DNA of 53,884 nucleotides from Burkholderiales bacterium (lineage in GTDB: Bacteria > Pseudomonadota > Gammaproteobacteria > Burkholderiales > JAHFRG01). Shown here in pieces: positions 22,915 to 33,078 of the stretch. The position numbers and the translations under genes are program-made. The stretch covers positions 1 to 53,884 of the forward strand of contig DASZZH010000034.1 in assembly GCA_035543335.1 (NCBI GenBank), read 5' to 3'. Positions within the stretch are counted from its first letter, which is position 1, and each line of letters starts with the position of its first letter. The notes below the pieces were generated by a model, which ran no database searches, was not told the DNA's origin, and saw only the letters and a program-made list of their open reading frames with translations.

Positions 22915-24465
22915 CTAGCGTCTCGCGTAGGTTGCACGCCGCGGGTTAGGTGCGTTTTGCTTGGCAAGTGATATCGACTGATTCAATAAATTCCTTGCCG
23001 CGTCGGTAACTTCAGATGCGGTTGAGCCTGCCGGCCCAACTCCGCGAGCAACCAAATCATCCGCCGCGGCACCGTGCAGGTAAACCGCGAGCAGCATTGC
23101 GTCGCCTGCGTTCAAACCCTGCGCGATCAGCGCTGCAATCATTCCCGTCAGCACATCACCCATGCCTGCGCTGGCCATGCCCGGATTGCCGGTTGAATTG
23201 ATATACCAGCTTCCATCCGAGAGCGCGCAAATGCTGCCCGCGCTTTTTAATACGACGTGGCAATTAAACCGTTTGGCGATGCCGGTGGCCGAAGCAATGC
23301 GGTCGTGTTGAATTTCCTGAGTGGAGACGCCGAGCAGCCGCGCCGCTTCGGCGGGGTGGGGCGTGAGGATGGTCGGGGCATTCCTTTTTTTCAGCAATTG
23401 TCGCAGCTTGACGTCGGCTCCAATCAGGTTAAGTGCATCGGCGTCCAGCACCAGCGGCAGCTTGGTTTTGAGCGAGACACCGAGATGTTCCTTTGCTTTT
23501 TTCGATTTCCCCAAGCCGGGCCCGACCGCCAGGCAATTGAGATGGTCGAGCGCGAGCAACTCTTCGGGTGTGCGCAGCATCAGTTCCGGTTGGAGGGAAT
23601 CGGCACTCGGCGCATTTTCCGCAAGCAATGCGACATAAGTTCGGCCTGCGCCGAGTTTCAGCGCGGCGCGGCCTGCAAGCAACGCCGCGCCCACCATGCC
23701 CTTTGCTCCGCCGATAATCCCCGCGTTGCCGAACAGGCCCTTGTGACTATTGCGCGGCCGCGGCTTGAGCCTGGGGCAAGTGGCTTTCGATAACAGCCAG
23801 CCTGGTGCCGGCAAAATTGAGTTGGCATTGATGCCGAGTGTGCATGGATGAATCTCGCCGCTGTAATCCAGGCCATCGAGCGTGAGCAGGCCGGGTTTTA
23901 ATGCAATAAAAGTTGCGGTATGGGTCGCGCGCACCGCGATGCCCATGATACGGCCACTGTCCGCTTCCAGCCCGCTGGGGACATCGAGCGACAGCACGGG
24001 GATATTCATGTGGTTGATGCGTTCCACCAGTCTGGCGTATTTCCCGGTGAGGTTGCGCGCCAATCCGATGCCAAACAAGCCATCCACCACCAGATCCCAT
24101 TTGCTCTCTGGAATTTGAGTGCGAAGCGTGCCGCCGGCCTTTTTCCATTTGCGCAAGGCGCCGGCGGCATCACGTGGCAGTTTTTTGACGTCGCCGGTAA
24201 ATACGACTTCAATTTTGAACCACCATTGCTTGAGATGGCGCGCCAGTTCCAGGGCGTCGCCGCCGTTGTTTCCCGGTCCGGCAAACACCAGCACGGCATT
24301 GCCTGTGGAACCCAGCAAATCACGAGCGAGTTCAGCCGCGGCCAAGCCCGCCGCTTCCATAAGCTTGCCCGCCGGGCCTGCCCTGGCCTCGATTTTTCTG
24401 ATGTCGCGGCTCAAGTAAATGGGTTGAGGCGTGGCGAAAAGATCGGACATTTTTGCATCATGCAT
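22915..24465 (-). CDS. nnr: Bifunctional NAD(P)HX epimerase / ADP-dependent dehydratase
   Basis: A 516-residue two-domain repair enzyme. The N-terminal YjeF domain (about 1-220) epimerises hydrated NAD(P)H: VFAGPGNNGGDALELARHL, VDGLFGIGL and LDVPSGLEADSG. The C-terminal ribokinase-like domain (about 240-500) dehydrates it: KGLFGNAGIIGG, LAVGPGLG, LVLDADALN, LTPHPAEAARLLG and NPGMASAGMGDVLTGMIAAL. Length matches E. coli Nnr (515). A second start at 24450 (MSDLFATPQ) is possible. It sits divergently from purL and is the right neighbour of the cassette array. Confidence 0.95.
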   Translation of the reverse strand: MHDAKMSDLFATPQPIYLSRDIRKIEARAGPAGKLMEAAGLAAAELARDLLGSTGNAVLVFAGPGNNGGDALELARHLKQWWFKIEVVFTGDVKKLPRDAAGALRKWKKAGGTLRTQIPESKWDLVVDGLFGIGLARNLTGKYARLVERINHMNIPVLSLDVPSGLEADSGRIMGIAVRATHTATFIALKPGLLTLDGLDYSGEIHPCTLGINANSILPAPGWLLSKATCPRLKPRPRNSHKGLFGNAGIIGGAKGMVGAALLAGRAALKLGAGRTYVALLAENAPSADSLQPELMLRTPEELLALDHLNCLAVGPGLGKSKKAKEHLGVSLKTKLPLVLDADALNLIGADVKLRQLLKKRNAPTILTPHPAEAARLLGVSTQEIQHDRIASATGIAKRFNCHVVLKSAGSICALSDGSWYINSTGNPGMASAGMGDVLTGMIAALIAQGLNAGDAMLLAVYLHGAAADDLVARGVGPAGSTASEVTDAARNLLNQSISLAKQNAPNPRRATYARR

Positions 24466-24514
24466 AAAGTGGGGCAGATGCTAGTTTAGCTGTAAAGCGA
24501 CTGTTCGGTTAGGG

Positions 24515-24520
24515 TATAAT
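24515..24520 (+). promoter_or_regulatory. Likely -10 box upstream of purL
   Basis: A perfect TATAAT lies 30 bases before the purL start. An upstream TGTAAA (24491-24496, spacer 18) is only a poor -35. No purine operator-like palindrome was recognised. Confidence 0.4.
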
Positions 24521-24549
24521 TCAACCTTTCGGGAGCCTATCTGCAACTC

Positions 24550-27500
24550 ATGCTTCGACTCCTTAAGCTGCGTGGGCGCAACGCCCTCTCCGGCTTCCGT
24601 CTCAACCAGCTCACCTCCTCTCTGAAAATCTTTGTTCCCTCGATTATCGGGATTTATCCCAAGTTTTGGCATTTTGTGGCGCTCACTGGAGATTTGAGTG
24701 AAACGGAAAATGCAGTGTTGCGGCGGATTTTAACTTATGGGCCGGTGACACAGGCAGAGCAGGCGAAAGGGGAATTGCTGCTGGTGGTGCCGCGCATCGG
24801 AACGGTTTCTCCCTGGTCATCGAAGGCGACTGACATCGCGCGGCACTGCGGTTTGCAGGCGGTGGAGCGCATCGAACGCGGCATCGCATTTTACTTCGAC
24901 AGCCGCGGCCCGCTTTCCAGTCAAGACAGGCGGGCGCTGTTGCCGCTGATTCACGACCGCATGACCGAATCGGTGCTTGATTCCTTTGATGAGGCCGAAA
25001 AATTATTTAAGCATTTTGCGCCGACGCCGCTCAACACCGTAGATATTCTCAACGAAGGCGCGCCGGCGCTGGTTCGCGCCACCCGGGAAATGGGACTGGC
25101 GCTTTCCGACGATGAAATCGACTATCTGCTGGAAAACTTCAAGCGCCTCGGCCGCAACCCCACCGATGTGGAACTCATGATGTTTGCGCAGGCGAACTCC
25201 GAGCATTGCCGGCACAAGATTTTCAACGCCGACTGGGTGATTGATGGCGTGAAACAGCCGTATTCGCTGTTCGCCATGATCAAGCACACCCACCAGCAGC
25301 ACCCTGAGGGGACGCTGGTGGCGTATGCGGACAATGCGGCGGTCATCGAAGGCGCGAAGGTGGAACGTTTTTATCCGGTAAACGGCGAATACCGCCATGC
25401 GTTGGAAGACACGCACATCCTGATGAAGGTGGAAACCCATAACCATCCCACCGCGATCTCGCCTTTTCCCGGCGCCGCCACCGGTTCGGGCGGTGAAATC
25501 CGCGATGAAGGCGCAACCGGCCGCGGCGCCAAGCCCAAAGCCGGGCTGACAGGCTTCTCGGTTTCTAATCTCAACATTCCGGACTTCAAGCAACCATGGG
25601 AGATTCATCATGAGGCCGTTAACGACGGTTACGGAAAGCCTTCGCGCATCGCTTCGGCTTTGCAAATCATGCTGGAAGGGCCGATAGGCGGTGCTTCGTT
25701 CAACAATGAATTCGGGCGTCCCAATCTCTGTGGCTATTTCCGCACTTATGAAGAATGGGTGGCGGGCGAGATGCGCGGCTACCATAAGCCCATCATGATT
25801 GCCGGCGGCTTGGGCAATATCGCTTCGCTGCACACGCGCAAGCAAAAATTCCCGCAGGGCGCCTTGCTGATTCAATTGGGCGGGCCGGGCATGCTGATCG
25901 GTCTGGGCGGCGGCGCGGCATCGAGCATGGATACCGGTACCAACGTGGAAAACCTCGACTTCGATTCGGTGCAAAGAGGCAACGCCGAAATGCAGCGGCG
26001 CGCGCAGGAAGTAATCGACCGCTGCTGGGCTCTCGGTGAAAAGAACCCGATTCTTTCCATACACGATGTAGGCGCCGGCGGATTGTCCAATGCGGTGCCG
26101 GAGCTGGTGCACGGTTCAAGCTGCGGCGGGCGCATCAAGCTGCGCGACATTCCCAGCGAAGAACCCGGCATGTCGCCGCTGCAAGTCTGGTGCAACGAAG
26201 CGCAAGAGCGCTATGTGCTGGCAATAAAGCGGCAGAATGTGGATTTATTCGATGAAATTTGTGAGCGCGAGCGCTGCCCGTATGCGGTGATGGGCGAGGC
26301 GACCACCGAGCCGCAATTGCAAGTCGAGGATGACGTTTTCAACAATCGGCCGGTGGATATGCCTTTGGACATCTTGCTGGGCAAACCGCCGAAAATGACC
26401 CGCAACGTTACGCATCACGCCAGGGACTTGCCGGCGTTCGATGTCGGCAATCTCAATTTGGCGGATGCGGCTTACCGCGCGTTGTGCTTGCCGGCGGTGG
26501 CCGATAAAACTTTTCTCATCAGCATCGGCGACCGCACTGTCGGGGGTTTAAGCGCCCGCGACCAGATGGTGGGACCGTGGCAAATTCCAGTGGCCGATGC
26601 CGCCGTGACCTCGATGGGTTTTAAAACTTTTCACGGTGAAGCTTTTGCCATGGGCGAGCGCTCGCCGCTTGCGCTGTTGGATGCCAGGGCTTCGGCACGC
26701 ATGGCGGTGGCGGAGGCGATTACCAATATCGCAGCCGCTCCGATAGCAAAACTTGGTAATGTGAAACTTTCCTGCAACTGGATGGCGGCGGCAGGACACC
26801 CGGGTGAAGACGCGGCGCTCTATGATGCGGTGCAGGCAACGGCCATGGAGTTATGCCCGCAGCTCGGCATCAGTATTCCGGTGGGCAAGGATTCGCTGTC
26901 GATGAAGACGGTTTGGGAAGACAACGGCAGAAGAAAAGAGGTTACCGCTCCACTTTCGCTCATCGTCTCGGCGTTTGCTCCGGTTGGGGATGTGAGAAAA
27001 ACGCTTACTCCCCAGTTACGTGCGGACTGCGGCGAAACCGAGTTGATCCTGATTGATCTGGGCAATGGCAAAAACCGCCTAGGAGGCTCGGCGCTGGCGC
27101 AAGTGTACAAGCAGACCGGCAACACCGCTCCCGACGTGGATGAGCCGCGCGAGCTGAAGTGCTTTTTCGAGGCCGTGCAAAAGCTCAATAATGAACAGAA
27201 AATCCTTGCCTATCACGACCGCTCGGATGGCGGGCTGTTTGTCACGCTGTGTGAAATGGCTTTTGCCGGGCATATGGGCCTTACCGTAAATCTGGACGGG
27301 CTTTGTTACGATCCGCTTTGCAACGATGTGGAAGGACAGGAACGCGAGCCGGATTATTTGCTGCCAGGCCGCTACCGAGAACGCATTCTCCAAGCGCTGT
27401 TTAACGAAGAGCTGGGCGCGGTGCTGCAAGTTAAGGCAGAGGACCGCAAGGTGGTGCTGCAGGTATTGTCTCGAGCCGGTTTGCAGGCCCATCTCATTGG

Positions 27501-28509
27501 CGGCCCGAACCAAAACGATGAGCTGCGCCTGGTGCGCAATGCCAAGGCGATTTTCTCCGAACCCCGGGTGAAGTTGCAGCGCGCCTGGTCGGAAACCACT
27601 TATCACCTGCAAAAGCTGCGCGACAATCCGGAAGCCGCGCAGCAGGAGTACGACCGTATTTTGGATGTTGCCGATCCGGGCTTGCATGCCGAGTTGTCAT
27701 TTGACTTGAACGAAGACATTGCCGCACCTTATATTGCGACTGGAGCGCGTCCACGCGTGGCAATTTTGCGCGAGCAGGGTGTCAATGGCCAGGTGGAAAT
27801 GGCGGCTGCTTTCGACCGCGCGGGCTTCGCCGCGGTGGATGTGCATATGAGCGACATCATCGCGGGGCGCGTCTCGCTCAGGGACTTCAAAGGATTTGCC
27901 GCCTGCGGCGGTTTTTCCTATGGGGATGTGCTGGGGGCGGGAGAAGGCTGGGCCAAATCGATTTTGTTCAACCCGCGCGCGCGCGATGAATTCGCGGCTT
28001 TTTTTTCGCGCAAGGACAGTTTTGCCCTGGGTGTGTGCAACGGCTGCCAGATGATGTGCAATCTGCGCGAGCTCATCCCCGGCGCAGAAAGCTGGCCGCA
28101 TTTCGTGCGCAACCGCTCGGAGCAGTTCGAGGCGCGTTTTGTGCTGGTGCAGGTGGAGAAAAGCACGTCGCTGTTTTTTGACGGAATGGCCGGCAGCCGC
28201 ATGCCGATCGCGGCGGCTCACGGCGAGGGCTACGCTGAATTTGCGGATGAAAAGCAACTGCAAGCGGCGCTGGTGAGCCTGCGTTTCGTTGATAACCACG
28301 GCAAAGCGACCGAAACCTATCCGTTCAATCCCAACGGCTCACCCTCCGGGATTGCCGGCCTCACCACGCCCGACGGACGCTTCACCATTCTCATGCCGCA
28401 TCCCGAGCGGGTGTTCCGTACCGTGCAGCATTCCTGGCATCCGCGGGAGTGGGGCGGGGACGCTCCGTGGCTGCGGGTGTTCCGCAACGCCCGCACGTGG
28501 GTGGGGTGA
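24550..28509 (+). CDS. purL: Phosphoribosylformylglycinamidine synthase
   Basis: A 1319-residue single-chain FGAM synthase of the proteobacterial long type (about 1290-1320), carrying out the glutamine-dependent fourth step of purine synthesis. The N-terminal part ([15 protein letters not shown]) is normal for betaproteobacteria. The synthetase core includes [40 protein letters not shown] and [17 protein letters not shown]. The C-terminal class I glutaminase begins near residue 1068 ([19 protein letters not shown]) with nucleophile Cys in [10 protein letters not shown] and His/Glu in PHPERVFR. The gene is complete. Confidence 0.97.
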   Translation: MLRLLKLRGRNALSGFRLNQLTSSLKIFVPSIIGIYPKFWHFVALTGDLSETENAVLRRILTYGPVTQAEQAKGELLLVVPRIGTVSPWSSKATDIARHCGLQAVERIERGIAFYFDSRGPLSSQDRRALLPLIHDRMTESVLDSFDEAEKLFKHFAPTPLNTVDILNEGAPALVRATREMGLALSDDEIDYLLENFKRLGRNPTDVELMMFAQANSEHCRHKIFNADWVIDGVKQPYSLFAMIKHTHQQHPEGTLVAYADNAAVIEGAKVERFYPVNGEYRHALEDTHILMKVETHNHPTAISPFPGAATGSGGEIRDEGATGRGAKPKAGLTGFSVSNLNIPDFKQPWEIHHEAVNDGYGKPSRIASALQIMLEGPIGGASFNNEFGRPNLCGYFRTYEEWVAGEMRGYHKPIMIAGGLGNIASLHTRKQKFPQGALLIQLGGPGMLIGLGGGAASSMDTGTNVENLDFDSVQRGNAEMQRRAQEVIDRCWALGEKNPILSIHDVGAGGLSNAVPELVHGSSCGGRIKLRDIPSEEPGMSPLQVWCNEAQERYVLAIKRQNVDLFDEICERERCPYAVMGEATTEPQLQVEDDVFNNRPVDMPLDILLGKPPKMTRNVTHHARDLPAFDVGNLNLADAAYRALCLPAVADKTFLISIGDRTVGGLSARDQMVGPWQIPVADAAVTSMGFKTFHGEAFAMGERSPLALLDARASARMAVAEAITNIAAAPIAKLGNVKLSCNWMAAAGHPGEDAALYDAVQATAMELCPQLGISIPVGKDSLSMKTVWEDNGRRKEVTAPLSLIVSAFAPVGDVRKTLTPQLRADCGETELILIDLGNGKNRLGGSALAQVYKQTGNTAPDVDEPRELKCFFEAVQKLNNEQKILAYHDRSDGGLFVTLCEMAFAGHMGLTVNLDGLCYDPLCNDVEGQEREPDYLLPGRYRERILQALFNEELGAVLQVKAEDRKVVLQVLSRAGLQAHLIGGPNQNDELRLVRNAKAIFSEPRVKLQRAWSETTYHLQKLRDNPEAAQQEYDRILDVADPGLHAELSFDLNEDIAAPYIATGARPRVAILREQGVNGQVEMAAAFDRAGFAAVDVHMSDIIAGRVSLRDFKGFAACGGFSYGDVLGAGEGWAKSILFNPRARDEFAAFFSRKDSFALGVCNGCQMMCNLRELIPGAESWPHFVRNRSEQFEARFVLVQVEKSTSLFFDGMAGSRMPIAAAHGEGYAEFADEKQLQAALVSLRFVDNHGKATETYPFNPNGSPSGIAGLTTPDGRFTILMPHPERVFRTVQHSWHPREWGGDAPWLRVFRNARTWVG

Positions 28510-28554
28510 GCCTTCAGGTAGTTGTGGCAGTTTGATTGAAGCCAGGCCGTTCGC

Positions 28555-28642
28555 CCTGAGCTCGTCGAAGGGAACGGCCGTTCATGTCCTTCGGCAAGCT
28601 CAGGACAGGCTCTGTCGAACGCTCTCCTGAGCTTGCCGAAGG
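28555..28642. repeat. Palindromic extragenic repeat cluster after purL
   Basis: Three copies of a 17-18 base unit lie in the 160-base gap between convergent purL and ppiC: CCTGAGCTCGTCGAAGGG (28555-28572), its inverted form CCTTCGGCAAGCTCAGG (28588-28604) and CCTGAGCTTGCCGAAGG (28626-28642). The last two are perfect inverted repeats of each other and can form a 17-base stem. Similar units are scattered between genes in many proteobacteria. They may protect or terminate both transcripts. Confidence 0.85.
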
Positions 28643-28669
28643 GCTCACCACCAACGGCTGCCACCCGCG

Positions 28670-29485
28670 TTATTCGATTTTGGCTTTGGTGCGCAGCTCG
28701 CCCACGTATTTTTCAAGTTGTTGCTGCTGTTCGCGCTGTTGCAGATTGGATTTGACGTTTTCAAACGGCGGGATTTTCAACGGTCGCACGTCTTCGAGCT
28801 TCACCACGTGCCAGCCGAACTGGGTTTCCACCGGGGTCTGGGTATATTGGCCTTTTTTGAGCTTGGTTAACGCGTCAGCGAATGGTTTTACATAATTGGC
28901 CGGCGGAGCCCAATCCAGATCGCCGCCCTTGGCGCGGCTGCCCGGGTCTTTGGATTTTTCCGCAGCGAGTTTCTCGAACTTCGCGCCTTTTTTCAATTGT
29001 GCGATGATGTCTTTCGCTTCCGCTTCCTTTTCCACCAGAATGTGGCGGGCGTGGTATTCTTTGTCGCCCAGTTGCGACGTGATCTTGTCGTATCCCGCCT
29101 TCAAAACCTCTTCGCTGACGGGATGGGTCTTGAGATAATCCTGGAGATAAGCTCTGACCAGGACGGTTTGCCGCGCAAATTCAATCTGCGTGGCGACTTC
29201 AGGATTTTTATCCAGGCTGTTTTTGGCCGCTTCCTGGGCGAGCAGCTCGCGGTTGATGAGCTCATCGCGCAGATTTTTCCGCAGTTCTTCGGTATCCGCC
29301 TGTCCTTGAGCGGCGCGTTCCCTGGCCAGCAGATCGAGTTGGCTTTGCGGAATGGCTTTGCCATTCACGGTGACGGCGATTCCGGATTTAGGCGCGGCTT
29401 TAGCGGCGTCCTGTGCATGGCATAAAGTAAAAACGGCAAAGCTGGAAACTGCAACCAGCAGCAGTTTTGAAGTCTTGAGGCGCAT
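28670..29485 (-). CDS. Periplasmic parvulin-type peptidyl-prolyl isomerase
   Basis: A 271-residue protein with a signal peptide (cleavage after CHA, near residue 24), a SurA-like N-terminal helical region (about 30-125) and a parvulin domain (about 140-235) marked by YHARHILVEKEAEAKDII, DPGSRAKGGDLDW and ETQFGWHVVKLEDV. It assists folding of exported proteins at prolines. It lies downstream of bolA on the same strand in the order yciB-yciI-bolA-ppi common in betaproteobacteria. The tail (QQREQQQQLEKYV) is probably coiled. Confidence 0.93.
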   Translation of the reverse strand: MRLKTSKLLLVAVSSFAVFTLCHAQDAAKAAPKSGIAVTVNGKAIPQSQLDLLARERAAQGQADTEELRKNLRDELINRELLAQEAAKNSLDKNPEVATQIEFARQTVLVRAYLQDYLKTHPVSEEVLKAGYDKITSQLGDKEYHARHILVEKEAEAKDIIAQLKKGAKFEKLAAEKSKDPGSRAKGGDLDWAPPANYVKPFADALTKLKKGQYTQTPVETQFGWHVVKLEDVRPLKIPPFENVKSNLQQREQQQQLEKYVGELRTKAKIE

Positions 29486-29508
29486 CTTCAGGTTCCTTTT
29501 GGCAAAAG

Positions 29509-29775
29509 TTAAGTCAATTCTTCGGGGGTGCAGGCTTTTATGCTGAGGGCGTGAATTTCCTGGCTCATCATCCCGGAAAGCGCGGTATACACCATGCGGT
29601 GGCGGGCCATCGTGCTTTTTCCCTGAAACTGCCGGGAGACGATAGTAATCCAGTAATGTCCGCCGCCGCTTTTCGCGCCTTCATGCCCTGCGTGCTTGCT
29701 GCTTTCATCCACGATTTCCAGGCTTTCCGGCGCGAGCACGGCTAGCTGTTGCTGGATACGCTCGAGGGTGCTCAT
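29509..29775 (-). CDS. bolA: BolA family transcriptional regulator / Fe-S partner
   Basis: An 88-residue BolA-like protein from the ATG at 29773-29775 (MSTLERIQQQL). The class-II KH-like fold is indicated by LEIVDESSKHAGHEGAKSGG, then HYWITIVSRQFQGKSTMARHR and a MVYTALSGMM helix ending HALSIKA. The conserved His used with monothiol glutaredoxins is present. A longer frame reaching 29949 overlaps yciI and is not believable. It lies between yciI and ppiC. Confidence 0.92.
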   Translation of the reverse strand: MSTLERIQQQLAVLAPESLEIVDESSKHAGHEGAKSGGGHYWITIVSRQFQGKSTMARHRMVYTALSGMMSQEIHALSIKACTPEELT

Positions 29776-29839
29776 GAGGCAACGCCGTGCGTGAAGCAAC
29801 GCATAGTATAAATAGTATAAAACGAAATGGCTTCTGGCA

Positions 29840-30142
29840 CTATGCGGGGAAGACCTTTTTGAAAGGCTTGACCGCGACTTTTCCGTATACACCGGAAGCC
29901 ACATAGGGATCGGCGTTGATCCAGACTTTCGCTTCCTGCAACGAGGCAAATTCGGCCACGATCAGGCTGCCGCTGAAACCGGCAGGACCAGGATCCGGGC
30001 CGTCGATGGCCGGGCACGGGCCGGCTAGAATCAGGCGGCCGGCATCCTGCAATTCCTTGAGCCTTGCCAGGTGCGCGGAGCGGGTCGCCTGTCTTTTGGG
30101 CAGGCTGTCCGGTGCATCTTCTCCGATGATTGCATAAAGCAT
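29840..30142 (-). CDS. yciI: YciI family protein
   Basis: A 100-residue small dimeric alpha/beta-barrel protein: start [17 protein letters not shown], central [13 protein letters not shown], then [32 protein letters not shown]. The conserved His-Asp pair seen in YciI active sites is partly retained (AHLARL and DPY). The start overlaps the yciB stop (TAATG). Function is not established in the family. Confidence 0.9.
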   Translation of the reverse strand: MLYAIIGEDAPDSLPKRQATRSAHLARLKELQDAGRLILAGPCPAIDGPDPGPAGFSGSLIVAEFASLQEAKVWINADPYVASGVYGKVAVKPFKKVFPA

Positions 30143-30681
30143 TACTTCGTCTCCTTGTCTTCAACGTACTTCGCCAGCATCAGTCCCTGCAGCAATACGA
30201 AGACAAGCATCAATCCAATGCCGCCAAACAGCTTGAATTTGACCCAGACGGATTCGGGAAAATTGTAAGCCACGTAAAGGTTGACTGCGCCCATGAACAG
30301 GAAAAAACCAACCCAGCTTAAGTTGAGTCTGCTCCACACGGGTTCCGGCAGGACAATCTGGTTTTGCATCATGGTTCGCATCAGATTCTTCTTGAATCCC
30401 CATTCGGAGACCAGCAGCGCGACGCCAAACAGCCAGTAAAGCACGGTGGGTTTCCACATGATGAAGGTTTTATCATGGAGGATCAGTGTGGCGCCCCCGA
30501 ATACCACAATCAACACCAGGCTGACCCATAACATGATATCCACCTTGCGGTGTCTCATCCATACCCAGCCGATTTGGCAAAAAGTCGCAATGATCGCCAC
30601 CGCGGTTGCAACGAAAATGTCCGCAAACTGGTACGCGACGAAAAAAAGAATGATCGGAAAAAGGTCAAACAGAAATTTCAT
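30142..30681 (-). CDS. yciB: Inner membrane septation protein YciB
   Basis: A 179-residue polytopic membrane protein with five to six hydrophobic helices. Diagnostic segments are [20 protein letters not shown] at the start, [17 protein letters not shown] near 70 and [20 protein letters not shown] near 120. It is linked to cell envelope and division in E. coli. It is translationally coupled to yciI by overlapping stop and start. Confidence 0.94.
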   Translation of the reverse strand: MKFLFDLFPIILFFVAYQFADIFVATAVAIIATFCQIGWVWMRHRKVDIMLWVSLVLIVVFGGATLILHDKTFIMWKPTVLYWLFGVALLVSEWGFKKNLMRTMMQNQIVLPEPVWSRLNLSWVGFFLFMGAVNLYVAYNFPESVWVKFKLFGGIGLMLVFVLLQGLMLAKYVEDKETK

Positions 30682-30755
30682 GGACTATGTGGGGTGCATG
30701 GCCAAAGTATGACGGTTTAACAAGGGCTTGTCCATTTTCCGGCGTGCCGGCTCTT

Positions 30756-31154
30756 TCACTTCTTCTGGTCGAGTTTGAGCGCCGCCGAATTGATGCAATA
30801 ACGCAAGCCGGTTGGGTTGGGGCCATCGGGGAAAACGTGGCCGAGGTGCGCGTCGCACTTGCTGCATATGACCTCGGTGCGGCGCATGAAGAAACTGTTG
30901 TCCTGCTCGGTCTTGACGTTCCCGGTGTCGACCGGCGCCCAAAAACTCGGCCATCCGCTGCCGGAGTCGAACTTGGTCGCGGAGCCGAAGAGTTCGGCGC
31001 CGCAGCAGACGCAGTGGTAAACGCCTTGTTCCTTGCAGTTCCAGTATTGTCCGGTGAAGGCGGGCTCCGTGCCTTTCTTGCGGGTGATTTCGTATTGTTC
31101 AGGCGTGAGCTGCTCTTTCCATTCCCGCTCGGGTTTAACGGTTTTGTCTTTCAT
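30756..31154 (-). CDS. msrB: Peptide methionine (R)-S-oxide reductase MsrB
   Basis: A 132-residue MsrB. Zinc-binding pairs are CVCC and CSKC; the catalytic Cys is in RYCINSAAL near the end; [11 protein letters not shown] and [10 protein letters not shown] are family signatures. The start is the ATG at 31152-31154 (MKDKTVKPE); upstream frame runs into the repeat element and lacks homology. It reduces oxidised methionine in proteins. It lies upstream of yciB on the same strand. Confidence 0.94.
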   Translation of the reverse strand: MKDKTVKPEREWKEQLTPEQYEITRKKGTEPAFTGQYWNCKEQGVYHCVCCGAELFGSATKFDSGSGWPSFWAPVDTGNVKTEQDNSFFMRRTEVICSKCDAHLGHVFPDGPNPTGLRYCINSAALKLDQKK

Positions 31155-31186
31155 GGTGTGATGTCCCTTTGTTGGGTGTGGCGTAG

Positions 31187-31679
31187 GGAACCTCTGATTA
31201 AGTCCCACGCGGTTGCGACGGTGGCTTTCCGGGATGGGATGCGCGAAGAGAGGCGCAGCCAATGGCCAGACCCCCTTGGCAAGCCGAGCGACAAAGTAGA
31301 CCGCCCGGAAAGGCGCCCCGGACTCGGTCTCGCGCAGCGTGGTGCGGGCAGGGGCGCAAGCTGCCGCAAGAATCACTGTTAAACGGGGCGCTCATGCTGC
31401 CGCTCCCGCACCCCAGCTTCGCTCACCGTGTCGCGGCAGCCTTCCCTCCGGGTTGCGCTAAAATGCGGCGTCTGCGTCGTGCTCGCCGGAGCGTGAAGCC
31501 TCGGGTACGTGCGACCGCGAAGGCGAGCGCTGGCCCGCTCCGCTGCACAGCTTCGCAGGTGCGACGCTACGCGGGCCCTCCTCGGTGTCGTAGTCCTGGC
31601 TACGACCTTCGTCGCGCGTCTTGCATCCATCCGCATTTTACCTGCAACGCAATCCACGGAGGACTTAATCAGAGGTTCC
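31187..31679. mobile_element. Non-autonomous inverted-repeat element A (about 493 bases)
   Basis: Perfect 19-base terminal inverted repeats: GGAACCTCTGATTAAGTCC at 31187-31205 and its complement at 31661-31679. The interior has no transposase; its open frames are poor. It shares blocks with the element at 33079-33353: GGCTTTCCGGGATGGGATGC near 31223, CGAGCGACAAAG..AGACCGCCCGGAAA near 31285, and TCGTAGTCCTGGCTACGACC near 31588. No clear target duplication. It fills most of the 613-base gap between msrB and the transporter gene. Confidence 0.8.
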
Positions 31680-31767
31680 TGAGTTCCTAATATATAACAT
31701 AAGTTCATGGGGGGGGTGTCCACTCGCATGGTAAAATGCGCGGCCTTTATGCAATTTAAGGAGCGCA

Positions 31768-32973
31768 ATGGATTCTGCCGCCGGAACATTAAGAGGCGAC
31801 GCCAAAGTTATCGGCCTGATAGGCTCGGCACACTTCGTAAGCCATTTCTACCAGCTTGCGTTGCCGCCGCTTTTCCCCATGCTTAAAAACGAGTTCGGCG
31901 TGAGTTATGCCACGCTGGGCGCTTTAATGACGGTTTTCTATTCCTGCTCCGGGGTATTCCAGGCGCTGGCGGGTTTCGCGGTTGACCGCTTCGGGGCGAG
32001 GGCGGTGCTGTTAAGCGGCATGGGCCTGCTTGCAGCTTCATGTATGCTGGCCGGGCTTGCGCCGGTGTTCTGGCTGTTGTTTCCCGTCATGGCGCTGGCG
32101 GGGATCGGCAACAGCGTATTTCATCCGGCCGATTTTGCAATTCTCAATGCTTCGGTGACGCCGCCGCGCCTGGGACATGCCTACAGCGCGCACGGCATCG
32201 GCGGCAATCTCGGCTGGGCGGCCGCGCCGGTGATGAGTTTCGCGCTCGGCAGCGTTTATGGCTGGCGCGTGGCTTTGATTGTCATGAGCGTGATGGGATT
32301 AGCCGTCTTGGCATTTCTCCTGGCGCAGCGTGCTGTGCTGGTCTGCCATCGCCATAAGGTGGAGGCTGCGCAGGGCGGTCTTACCCGCGCCAATATCGTT
32401 TTGCTTCTGCGGGCGCCCATTCTCATGTGTTTTGCTTATTTCTGCTTCTGGTCGATGGCCACGGTGGGCATGCAGACTTTCTCGGTCACGGCGCTCACCG
32501 CCGTTTATCACGTGCCACTGGCTCTGGCCACTACGGCGCTCACCGCTTTTCTCCTTGGAACTTCGGCCGGAATACTGGCTGGCGGTTTTGTCGCTGCTCA
32601 AACCAGCCGCCATAGTCTGGTTGCGGCGGGAGGCATGCTGCTCAGTGCATTTTTTGCCTTTGTTTTGGCTGACGCAACAGCGCCTTCGGTGATGGCGCTC
32701 ACCACGTTGATGGGCTTTTTTCTCGGCATGACCGTGCCTTCGCGCGTCTTGCTGGTTCGGGCCGCCACCCCTGCCGGCGCCGTGGGCCGTGTCTATGGCT
32801 TGGTTTATTCCGGCCTGGATCTCGGCGCATCTATCGCGCCGCTGTTTTTCGGCTGGATGCTCGACGGGGGACATGGGACGGGAATCTTCTACGGCATTGC
32901 CGGTTGCATGCTGCTTACCATGCTCACCGCAGTGCAGATGCCCAGGTTTGCGCGCGCCGGCGCTGCGGCGTGA
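31768..32973 (+). CDS. MFS transporter
   Basis: A 401-residue major facilitator with about 12 membrane helices. The N-terminal ISSAHFVSHFYQLALPPL-like helix (here IGSAHFVSHFYQLALPPLFP), the loop-2 motif DRFGARAVLL near residue 72, and AGIGNSVFHPADFAILNASV near 110 followed by YSAHGIGGNLGWA resemble the FsrA/fosmidomycin-resistance branch. The substrate is unknown. A strong ribosome site (AAGGAG) precedes 31768. It is flanked on both sides by inverted, related repeat elements and ends at a terminator near 32984. Confidence 0.88.
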   Translation: MDSAAGTLRGDAKVIGLIGSAHFVSHFYQLALPPLFPMLKNEFGVSYATLGALMTVFYSCSGVFQALAGFAVDRFGARAVLLSGMGLLAASCMLAGLAPVFWLLFPVMALAGIGNSVFHPADFAILNASVTPPRLGHAYSAHGIGGNLGWAAAPVMSFALGSVYGWRVALIVMSVMGLAVLAFLLAQRAVLVCHRHKVEAAQGGLTRANIVLLLRAPILMCFAYFCFWSMATVGMQTFSVTALTAVYHVPLALATTALTAFLLGTSAGILAGGFVAAQTSRHSLVAAGGMLLSAFFAFVLADATAPSVMALTTLMGFFLGMTVPSRVLLVRAATPAGAVGRVYGLVYSGLDLGASIAPLFFGWMLDGGHGTGIFYGIAGCMLLTMLTAVQMPRFARAGAAA

Positions 32974-32983
32974 GCCGCGAATA

Positions 32984-33015
32984 AAAAAATCGGCGCTTTA
33001 TGGATGCCGACTTTT
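32984..33015 (+). terminator. Terminator after the MFS gene
   Basis: A near-perfect stem (AAAAAATCGGC / GCCGACTTTT) with an 11-base loop, ending in TTTT, 11 bases after the transporter stop. The A-rich left arm may also serve minus-strand transcripts. Confidence 0.75.
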
Positions 33016-33030
33016 CAATTGAAAGCGTCA

Positions 33031-33067
33031 GATCAGGCGGCCTGGCTCACCAACTCACGCAGCACGC
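33031..33067 (-). pseudogene. Possible remnant of an aconitase 3' end
   Basis: Minus-strand codons read G V L R E L V S Q A A stop, close to the C-terminus of the neighbouring acnA ([14 protein letters not shown]). It lies on the far side of element B from acnA. This may be the original 3' end of acnA or of a second aconitase gene, separated by element insertion and recombination. The match is only eleven codons, so it could be chance. Confidence 0.35.
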
Positions 33068-33078
33068 CTCACCCCTAG

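Noticed and set aside
29776..29949. N-terminal extension of bolA
   Set aside because: The extra 58 codons overlap yciI, look like out-of-frame shadow sequence and are absent from BolA proteins of normal length.
31155..31376. N-terminal extension of msrB into element A
   Set aside because: The added 74 residues derive from the repeat element; MsrB homology begins at the ATG at 31152-31154.
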